57,801 nucleotides of DNA, from contig JAFRXI010000041.1 of the NCBI GenBank assembly GCA_017437755.1, positions 1 through 57,801 of the forward strand, written 5' to 3'. Of this stretch, positions 26,221 to 33,300 are shown in pieces (within the stretch, counting starts at the first letter, position 1; every line of letters begins with the position of its first letter). The position numbers and the translations under genes are program-made. The notes under the pieces are model-generated. The model saw only the letters and a program-made list of their open reading frames with translations, ran no database searches and was not told the DNA's origin. The DNA is from Bacteroidales bacterium (lineage in GTDB: Bacteria; Bacteroidota; Bacteroidia; Bacteroidales; UBA932).

Positions 26221-26858
26221 AACAACCCTTCGGAACCTGCTTCTTCGAGCAATATGCCCAGATCACGCTGTCGGCCATACTCGGCAGCGAGTACGACTGC
26301 CTGGTGAACATGGACCGGCCGGACCTCCAGTCCAAAGGCAGCAGGGCCATAGGCATAGAGGTAACAAGGGCGATGGAAGAAAGCCGGAAGGCCGAGCAGG
26401 AACTGCTGAAGGACATTGCCGGAATCACTCCAGAGCCAAGGGACATGGATTGGGAGCAGATCATGGAAAGCGGCTACTCCTACGGCCTGAAAAAGGGGAG
26501 GTACATAGGAGTGAAGGAACTGTCCTACTGGTCGATGGCCCTTCCGCTACGGCGGATACTCCAGAGCAAGGTCGCCAAGGTGGGAAACGGTTTCTACGGC
26601 CGCTTCCAGAACATGGGCCTGTACGTCTTCTGCCGCGACAATCTCCTGGAGGCCGGTGCAATCAAGGCTATGAACTATACCATCTTACTTCAGAAAGACC
26701 TGGAAATCAAGTACAACCACCTATACCTTGCCGATATCGACGACCTCTTTGTATGCAATCTCGACGACGGTCTCAAAGAAAGTTCACGCATGGAAAGGTA
26801 TCACATAACCCAGCAGCAGCGGACAGCCTTCTATACCGAGGCCGTCAGCCGTCAATGA
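26217..26858 (+). CDS. Protein of unknown function, translationally coupled to the lactonase gene
   Basis: A 213-aa soluble protein with no signal peptide or membrane segment. I do not recognise the family. It contains E11, then MDRPDLQ (P35-D36) and IGIEVTRAME (E48-V-T50) on a predicted hydrophobic strand, a spacing reminiscent of PD-(D/E)xK nuclease-like folds but with Thr in place of the usual Lys. This is a weak resemblance only. Other visible features are GYSYGLKKGRYIG and a C-terminal YLADIDDLFVCNLDDG. The ATG overlaps the lactonase stop (ATGA), so the two are made together even though one is probably secreted and the other cytoplasmic. Confidence 0.75.
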   Translation: MKQPFGTCFFEQYAQITLSAILGSEYDCLVNMDRPDLQSKGSRAIGIEVTRAMEESRKAEQELLKDIAGITPEPRDMDWEQIMESGYSYGLKKGRYIGVKELSYWSMALPLRRILQSKVAKVGNGFYGRFQNMGLYVFCRDNLLEAGAIKAMNYTILLQKDLEIKYNHLYLADIDDLFVCNLDDGLKESSRMERYHITQQQRTAFYTEAVSRQ

Positions 26859-26873
26859 AATCATTTTTTTTGC

Positions 26874-26881
26874 TATCTTTG
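26874..26881 (+). promoter_or_regulatory. Predicted -7 promoter box of the 228-aa lipoprotein gene
   Basis: TATCTTTG fits TAnnTTTG. Transcription would begin near 26886-26888, after the upstream TTG codon at 26884, so it supports the ATG at 26911 as the start. Confidence 0.55.
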
Positions 26882-26910
26882 CCTTGAACACCTTCAAATC
26901 CCTGACTGAT

Positions 26911-27597
26911 ATGAGAAAGCTTGTTTCATTCCTGGCGGTTGCCATTACCGCTGTCATGGTGAGCGGATGCGCATCCCTCCTCGCCTCAATCGCAACCAAT
27001 CCTTCATTCGTCGTTCCCGACGGAACCGTCTACAACGGCCAGACCGTAAGGATCACAAAATCCGGAACGTGCTCTTACGCATGGGCCACATCCGACCCCA
27101 CCCACCTTCCGCTTGTGGAGAAGGACGGAACCGCCTACATCACCGGCCACCTCGACAAGGACAAATATGGAAGATACGAAAGCTCGAGGGTAGCCACCGT
27201 CACAGCCTCCAACAGCGGGGATGCAACAGTCAAGCCCATTGAGCAGCAAGTTAACATCTATTCCTGGCAGCTGGCCATCTACGATTCCGCCGACAAACGG
27301 ATCGAGGATCCCCTGCGCCTTGCCCGGAACACCCAGTACACGGCCAAGATGGTCCGCGTGGGCGGCACCAGCAGCTCTCCCAACTACGTTGTCATTCCCA
27401 AGCTTTACCGCAGCATGACAATAGGCGGGGAAGAACTCATTTCACTGAACTTCAGCATGGGATCCTCATCCTTTGCAAAGGTCGAGCAGAGCCAGCTCAC
27501 CTACACCTTCAAGACCCCTTCGTCCGCCAGCAGCACCGTGACCCTCAACGCCACCCTGGGCGACGTCACCATGGGCATCAAGATTGCCACAAAGTAA
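26911..27597 (+). CDS. Lipoprotein of unknown function
   Basis: A 228-aa lipoprotein with lipobox VSGC (C20). The mature part is Ser/Thr-rich and looks all-beta, perhaps two Ig-like domains (about 30-110 and 115-228). An in-frame TTG at 26884 would add nine residues but lies at the expected transcription start, so I use the ATG at 26911. Family not recognised. It has its own promoter and is followed by a hairpin (27602-27619) without a U-tract and then the structured interval. The residue after the cysteine is Ala and no acidic cluster follows, so a periplasm-facing location is more likely than the cell surface. Confidence 0.8.
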   Translation: MRKLVSFLAVAITAVMVSGCASLLASIATNPSFVVPDGTVYNGQTVRITKSGTCSYAWATSDPTHLPLVEKDGTAYITGHLDKDKYGRYESSRVATVTASNSGDATVKPIEQQVNIYSWQLAIYDSADKRIEDPLRLARNTQYTAKMVRVGGTSSSPNYVVIPKLYRSMTIGGEELISLNFSMGSSSFAKVEQSQLTYTFKTPSSASSTVTLNATLGDVTMGIKIATK

Positions 27598-27665
27598 CGC
27601 TCCGGGAGTAGTTTCCCGGCGCTGTCTGTCAACGCAGCAGGTAAACACCTACATTTCGACCACTT

Positions 27666-27707
27666 AGCCCTTTCCGCCCTATTGCCATAGCCAGGGCAGA
27701 AAGGGCT
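27666..27707. repeat. 15-bp stem-loop
   Basis: AGCCCTTTCCGCCCT (27666-27680) and AGGGCAGAAAGGGCT (27693-27707) pair with one mismatch around a 12-nt loop. No U-tract follows on either strand, so it is not a standard intrinsic terminator. Confidence 0.7.
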
Positions 27708-27779
27708 GAATCATGGAATGGCACCGAAGTGAGCGTACGGGCCTTGTGCTCACGGCGGTTATAATGTGTGATGATACTG

Positions 27780-27887
27780 CGTGGAGCGTAATTAATTGGG
27801 GAATCGTCACTTAGCTATTTCTGCATGCTAGTCCGCTCGCATGCAAAAGTATGGAATCGCCTATCTATTAAGGAATTACGCTCCACG
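27780..27887. repeat. 108-nt concentric imperfect palindrome (MITE-like or RNA hairpin)
   Basis: The outer arms CGTGGAGCGTAATT (27780-27793) and AATTACGCTCCACG (27874-27887) are perfect 14-bp inverted repeats. An inner pair TGCATGC (27822-27828) and GCATGCA (27839-27845) has exactly the same centre (27833.5), and weak pairing, including G-T pairs, continues between. GATAC occurs at 27774-27778-like position on the left and at 27888-27892-like position on the right of the element, a possible short target duplication, though the alignment with the arm ends is imperfect. Confidence 0.65.
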
Positions 27888-27915
27888 GATACATTTGGAA
27901 ATGCGAGCACTGCTA

Positions 27916-28005
27916 CCGTGTTTCCTGTCCCTGCCTGATGGACGGGAAGCACGAAAAGCCCGCCAAAACGTGTTCCCCGTCCCTGTTTTTGGGACGGAAA
28001 ACACG
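27916..28005. repeat. Two similar hairpins in tandem
   Basis: Hairpin one (27917-27953) starts CGTGTTTCCTGTCC and closes with GGACGGGAAGCACG. Hairpin two (27969-28005) starts CGTGTTCCCCGTCCC and closes with GGGACGGAAAACACG. The left arms are near copies about 52 nt apart, and each pairs with its own right arm with two mismatches or G-T pairs. Confidence 0.6.
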
Positions 28006-28060
28006 GTGGCGAAAATAACAGCCCGAGTCAGAGCCGGAGGTGACGGGGACGATGGAGGCG

Positions 28061-28183
28061 CCGGCCAGCGGGGCTGTCATGCAGCCGTATGCACCCGCGC
28101 ATGTAGCGGGTGGGGCCCGCGGCGAAGCCGTGGGAGGGTCCGAGGGCGAAGCCCGAGAGCGGAAGGACAGCCCCGCTGGCCGG
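28061..28183. repeat. 18-bp perfect inverted repeat enclosing three hairpins
   Basis: CCGGCCAGCGGGGCTGTC (28061-28078) and GACAGCCCCGCTGGCCGG (28166-28183) are perfect complements. Between them lie hairpins at 28093-28111 (ACCCGC/GCGGGT), 28116-28134 (CCCGCGGC-GAA-GCCGTGGG) and 28144-28154 (GGGC-GAA-GCCC), so the whole can fold as a four-way junction in RNA or single-stranded DNA. Confidence 0.65.
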
Positions 28184-28226
28184 AATCACAGCAACGCTGG
28201 AGGGAAGGACAGCCCCCTGGCCGGAA
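28161..28226. repeat. Direct repeat of the right arm of the 18-bp inverted repeat
   Basis: A 25-nt unit at 28161-28185 (beginning GGAAGGACAGCCCC, ending CTGGCCGGAA) recurs at 28203-28226 with a single deleted base. The second copy ends 5 nt before the pbpC stop codon, so it may compete for pairing with the left arm at 28061-28078. Confidence 0.6.
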
Positions 28227-28231
28227 AGGAA

Positions 28232-30385
28232 TCACCTGCCGGTGCCTTCGGCTACAGAAAAGCGGACGGCAGCGGTATTGCCCTTGTCGTCCACGGCAAC
28301 GAGGGTATGCGCCCCGGGGGCGGGGGCGAAGCCCATTTCATGAACCAGACGTGTCTCCCCGCAATACTCCCCGTCGAGGTGCCACCAGACCGTGGCCCCG
28401 GGGTCCCTGTGGGCAATCCGGAAGACCGCCTCGCCGGTGGACCCGTCCAACTGGCGGGGAAGATAGATTACGCTGCCGCTTTCCGGATAGATGAATTCCA
28501 GAAGCGGGACCTCAGACGCGGAGACGGGAGGGGCATATTCCGGATGATATGGCTTGTAATACCATTCCATGGCGGGTGGGAGAACGAAGGAACCGCCTTT
28601 GTGATAGGGACATACCGCAGTTTCCATGGCCTTGGCTGGGAGCAGGACGCTCTTGTAAGTGGGGCATTCAAGGCTCTTGAGCATACCGGAATCTGTACAC
28701 ACATCCGCATAAATACCCCCTGAAGGCTCAGGGAACCACTTTTCCCCTTCGGGCAGCAGATTCAGCAGTGCAAACAGCACCGGGCCCGCGGCCTTGGCAC
28801 CCGTGAGGGCGGGGACACCGTGACCGTCGGCATTCCCGCACCAAACGCCTATGGCATAATCGGGGGTTACCCCAACCGCCCAGGCATCGCGGAATCCATA
28901 ACTTGTTCCGGTTTTCCACGCAGCCTTCCTGACCGACGGAACAAGTTTCCAGTCAATCTCGTCGGGACGGTTCACCCTGCCCAGGGCTTCGTAGGTATAC
29001 CACAGGGCCACCGGGTCGTCAAGCGGGAATCCCCGGGGTTGCATCACCATGCCGGCATAGGCCCTTGTAATGTCCAGGAGGGTTCCTTCTGCGCCGCCGA
29101 GGATAAGGGAGAGTCCGTAATGCGAGGCATCCATGGTCAGGGTGGTAAGCCCGCAGTCCTTCAGCAACTGATGGAACCGGGGAACTCCGTACATTCTCAG
29201 GAGATGCACCGCCGGAACGTTCAACGACCGCGAAAGGGCCTCGGCGGCAGGAACAGCCCCGTGGAACTGCATGTCGAAGTTCTGCGGAGTAAAGCCGCCA
29301 AGGTTGACAGGGACATCCGGAAGAAGGGTCTCCGGAAGTATCTTCCCGTCCTGGAGGGCGGCACAGTACAGGAATGGCTTGAGTATGCTTCCCGTGGAGC
29401 GCGGCGAGCGGGCTATGTCAACCTCGCTGCCGGTACGCTCGCGTCCCGGAGAGGTGTTCCCGACATATGCCACCACTCCCCCGCCGGACAGTTCCATGAC
29501 CACTGCGGCCATGTCCGCCGCTCCGGACAGGGCGAGGTCATCAGAAAAGCGGTCCGTCACCGCCTCAACCCTTTTCTGAAGGGCCAGGTCTATGTCAAGG
29601 ACCGTCCTTACACCCTTTTTCTGGGTTTCAACCAGGTGGCGGGCATGGGAAGGAAGGGGCACAGGCGCTTCGGGCAGTGGCTCGGTGATTGCCTCCTCAT
29701 ATACGGAAGGGCTTATTTCACCGTGCCACAACAAATTCTCCAGCAGGCGGTTACGCTTTGACAGCAGTTCCTCCCTGCCACGTCCGGGATGTATGGACGA
29801 GGGTGCGTTTGGCAGAACGGCGAGGGTGGCGGATTCCGCCCAGGAAAGTTCACCGGGCGGACGGCCGAAATACCTCCATGAAGCGGCCTCCAGCCCCACC
29901 ACGTTTCCGCCGAAAGGAGCATGGGAGGCATACAGGGCAAGGATTTTCCGCTTGGAATACCGGAGTTCCAGGCGGGTGGCGAGAATGGCCTCCACGGCTT
30001 TCTGCCACAGCGTTCTCTCCCTTTGGCGGGAAAGCCTTATCACCTGCATGGTGATGGTGGAACCTCCGCTGGTCACCCTCCCTTCCCGCAGATTGTCCCT
30101 GACCGCCCTGCCGATGGAAAGCAGGTCCACCCCCGGGTGATAACGGAAACGCTTGTCCTCAAAGCGGACAAGGGCCTTGGCATACTTTTCCGGAACCGTA
30201 TCGGAAGGGGGAAACCGCCACTGTCCGTCATCGGCTATCCGGGCACCCAGCAGCTGGCCGCCCCGGTCGACTACAACAGTAGAATACGGAACGCCCCGGA
30301 ACAGGTTCCGCGGCATACACAGAAGGTAGCCGAGAAGGACCGTTCCGAGGGCAATCCTTAAAACCAGGCGGCCGCGAGGGCTCAT
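28232..30385 (-). CDS. pbpC: Penicillin-binding protein 1C (bifunctional peptidoglycan synthase)
   Basis: A 717-aa inner-membrane protein with one N-terminal transmembrane helix. The GT51 transglycosylase domain is at about 50-235 (FEDKRFRYHPGVD with catalytic E76, GGSTITMQV). The transpeptidase domain is at about 255-540, with S333-x-x-K336 (STGSILKP), SRSLN and KTGTS motifs, and a C-terminal BiPBP_C-type beta domain at about 620-717 (FIYPESGSVIYLP). The ATG overlaps the stop of the alpha-2-macroglobulin gene by 4 nt. This pbpC plus macroglobulin pairing is conserved in many Gram-negative bacteria and is thought to protect or repair the cell wall after outer-membrane breach. Confidence 0.95.
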   Translation of the reverse strand: MSPRGRLVLRIALGTVLLGYLLCMPRNLFRGVPYSTVVVDRGGQLLGARIADDGQWRFPPSDTVPEKYAKALVRFEDKRFRYHPGVDLLSIGRAVRDNLREGRVTSGGSTITMQVIRLSRQRERTLWQKAVEAILATRLELRYSKRKILALYASHAPFGGNVVGLEAASWRYFGRPPGELSWAESATLAVLPNAPSSIHPGRGREELLSKRNRLLENLLWHGEISPSVYEEAITEPLPEAPVPLPSHARHLVETQKKGVRTVLDIDLALQKRVEAVTDRFSDDLALSGAADMAAVVMELSGGGVVAYVGNTSPGRERTGSEVDIARSPRSTGSILKPFLYCAALQDGKILPETLLPDVPVNLGGFTPQNFDMQFHGAVPAAEALSRSLNVPAVHLLRMYGVPRFHQLLKDCGLTTLTMDASHYGLSLILGGAEGTLLDITRAYAGMVMQPRGFPLDDPVALWYTYEALGRVNRPDEIDWKLVPSVRKAAWKTGTSYGFRDAWAVGVTPDYAIGVWCGNADGHGVPALTGAKAAGPVLFALLNLLPEGEKWFPEPSGGIYADVCTDSGMLKSLECPTYKSVLLPAKAMETAVCPYHKGGSFVLPPAMEWYYKPYHPEYAPPVSASEVPLLEFIYPESGSVIYLPRQLDGSTGEAVFRIAHRDPGATVWWHLDGEYCGETRLVHEMGFAPAPGAHTLVAVDDKGNTAAVRFSVAEGTGR

Positions 30386-33300
30386 CTGGTGACCCGGGTG
30401 GTTCCGGATGCGGTATTGGCTGCCACGTGCGGATCGTACATGGCATTCACCGTAATGGCAGGAAGCACGTAGGCGCCTTCATAGGCGGCACGCAGCTTGA
30501 GCTGGAAGGTACGCGACTTCCCGGCTGCAAGGTCGAAGAACCAGTTGCACCTGTCGTCGCGGATATCCTGATGGTCGTAGGTTACGGCGCCGCCTGTACG
30601 GAGCCTCTCGTTGATAATCTCCCAACCGGAAGGAATCACTTCCGAAAGTGCGAGCGACGAGTAGTCGTTGACCGTGGGGTTCTTCACCGTTACCGTGGCG
30701 GTGAATTCGGTACCCTGGGCCACACTCTCGGGCCTGATGGCCTTTCCGCCTGCGGCATAGGATGCGGAAATCTCTATGCCTGAAGACTTTGCGGAAACAG
30801 GCGTACCGGGTTCAGGACGTGAGACGTTGACCACGGTGGCGTAGATGAGGCCCTCGCCGTTGTTCTTCACGTCAATCTTCCCTTCTACCGGCATGGAATA
30901 TACATTCCGGGCCGACGCCACCCTGGTACCGGATACGTCGGCGAGGATGTTTCCGTCGCCCATCCTGGCCCAGAGACGGTCCATGGCAACCGCTGCAAAG
31001 GCGGCTTCCTGGGTGCTGTACCATCCGGAATTGATGTCGGAGGCGACCTCCTGGGCAAGGGCGATTGCCGACGCCATGTCACCGCAGAGGGCGGAAACCT
31101 CGAGTGCCACAGAGTTGTCGCGGGTAGAGGAACCGTACATCACCTGCACGGGGGTCTCACCCTCGGCCGGAGTAATCATGGTGAGTTCCTTGGCAGTCTG
31201 CTGCTTGCCGCTTACGGCATAGGCGTCGGCGAGCATCATGCGGGCACGGCCGTCGGTAAGGCCGGACTCCTTGAGCCTGTTCATGGCCCCGGGCTGGGCG
31301 TTTCCGGAAACCGCAAGGGTGTAGAGACGGTAACTCTCGTCGATTTCAGAGAATGCCGAAGCTCCGGCAAGGCGGAATGCCTGGCTGAGGTTCTTCTGGT
31401 ACTTGAGCCAGGAGTTAAGGACGCTCCTCTGCACCTGGAATCCGGCCGAGGATGCCTCGGACAGGAACATACCGGCCATGGAACTGATCCAGGTCCCGGA
31501 ATTGCGCGATGACGGCCAAAGTATGAAGCCGCCGTCGGAATTCTGGCGGGAGTACAGTTCCTTGATGGTGGATTTGACCATCTCGGACGCCTCGGCCTGC
31601 TTGTCCTCGGGCAGCATCTTCATAAGGTGCAGGGCCACGAGACCGCGGGCGGAAAGCTGCTCGGTGCAGTTGTACGGGTAATTCTTCATGGTATTCAGCA
31701 TGGCAGTGGCATCCACCGCAGGGAAGCCGGCGAGTTCGAGGGTAGAGCCCTTTCCGGCGTTGAAGGAGGCCGATGCCCCGTTCTTTATCACCTTGGAAAC
31801 CACGCTGACGGTCTCGGGATTGGGGTTCCGGACCTCGAGGAAAACGGTCTCATAGGCCTTGTGGCCGGCACCGTTGGCGGTTACCGTAATACGGGCAGTT
31901 CCCTCTTCACCGGCCTTGAGGGCGAAGCGGACCATCTTGTCGCCGGCTTTCTCAAAGGTCACATCATGGGATGCATTGCCCTCTACGGCGGCATTTCCTT
32001 CAACCTTCACCGAAACGGTCGCCTTGTTAATCCCGTCCTCCATGGCAAATACGTTGACCGGCAGGACAACGTCCTCTCCGGCCGATATCACCCTCGGCAG
32101 CGAGGTCAGGAGCATCAGCGGAGCCTTGACCGTGACGGTCTTGTCGGTTGAGCCGTAAGCACCGTCGTGCCCGGCTACAACCATTACCCTGACGCTGCCC
32201 ACGTACATCGGGAGCCGGATTTCATGGCTCATGCTTCCCTTCTTGACGGTGAACGGACCTATGAACTTGACCACGGGATTGAAGCGGTTGTCCTTGCGGG
32301 CGGCACGGATGTTCTCCTGGTCACCGCCGATCGACAGCATGGGCGAGAAGCGTCCGCTGTATGCGCCGATAACCTGGTCGTAGAGGTCCCATGTACGGAC
32401 TCCGAGCGCCTCGGTACGGTACATGGCATCCCAAGGTGCAGGCGTCTTGAATGCGGTGAGGTCCAGAAGGCCCTCGTCCACTATAGCAAGGGTATAGGTC
32501 ATGGTGCGGCCCTTCTTCTCGGAGACCTTGACCGTGAACGGTTCCTCGGGAGCAACCGTGTCGGCCATCTTTATCTCGGGCTCCAGGTGAGATGCCGGAT
32601 TCTCCACCGATGCCCTCTGTACGCCGTAAAGGCGGATGGGAAGGTCATTTGTGGCATTTCCGTACGGCTGGAGCAGGGTGATGTGCACATAGAAGTTGGG
32701 AGCCATGTCCTCGGAAACGGTGAAGGAGTAAGGGGTATCCTTCTCGGCGTCGGTCTGCACCCATTCGCGGGAAATGACCTTTGATCCGTTCTCAAGCGAG
32801 ACGAGCGCCCTGCCGTCCTTGGCGGATGGAACGTAGACCGTGGCCTTGTCGCCCACCATGTAGGAATCCTTGTCGATGGCGAAGGAAAGCATGGTCAGCG
32901 CGTCAGGATCCCTGCGGTCGGCCCGGCCGCGGTATGAAGGCCAGTCGATGGTTATGACCTTTCCGGAGACGTGGCCTCCGGTCATGTCGCGGGCGATCAC
33001 CAGGTAACGGCCCCAGTCGGGATAGTCCACCCTGATGTTGAACGTGCCGTCCTGGCTGCCCGAAGTGAGGACTCCGGACACGATAGGCTGGGCAGAACGG
33101 CCGTTCACGTAGGAATCCAGTTCGCTGGAACGGCTCTCCCACCACCAGCTCCATTTGAGCTTGAATACCTTGTACTCGATCCTGCGGCCGGAAACCCTCT
33201 TGCCGTCGGGTCCCACAAGGGCCACCCTGATGGTCTGGTCCTTGTCGGTCTCGAGGTAGGAACCGCCTTCGGGGAACTTGAGGCCCACGTATGCGTCAAA

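Larger units (their letters stand above)
27598..28231. other. 634-nt gene-free interval with many stem-loops
   Basis: This lies between the convergent lipoprotein and pbpC genes. No credible coding sequence is seen; the open frames here are Arg/Gly-rich and run antisense into pbpC. It contains hairpins at 27602-27619 (CCGGGA/TCCCGG), 27666-27707, 27729-27753 (GTGAGC/GCTCAC), a concentric palindrome at 27780-27887, tandem similar hairpins at 27916-27953 and 27969-28005, and an 18-bp stem at 28061-28183 enclosing three smaller hairpins, with a partial copy of its right arm at 28203-28226. Two copies of GCGAAGC, a sequence known to make unusually stable mini-hairpins, lie at 28122-28128 and 28146-28152. 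It could be decayed mobile or extragenic palindromic sequence, a structured RNA, or a complex transcription-stop region. Confidence 0.7.

Noticed and set aside
27841-28723. Two open frames (27841-28494 and 28040-28723, plus strand) in the interval before pbpC
   Set aside because: Arg/Gly/Pro-rich, run through the inverted repeats and continue antisense into pbpC. No promoter box or family resemblance.
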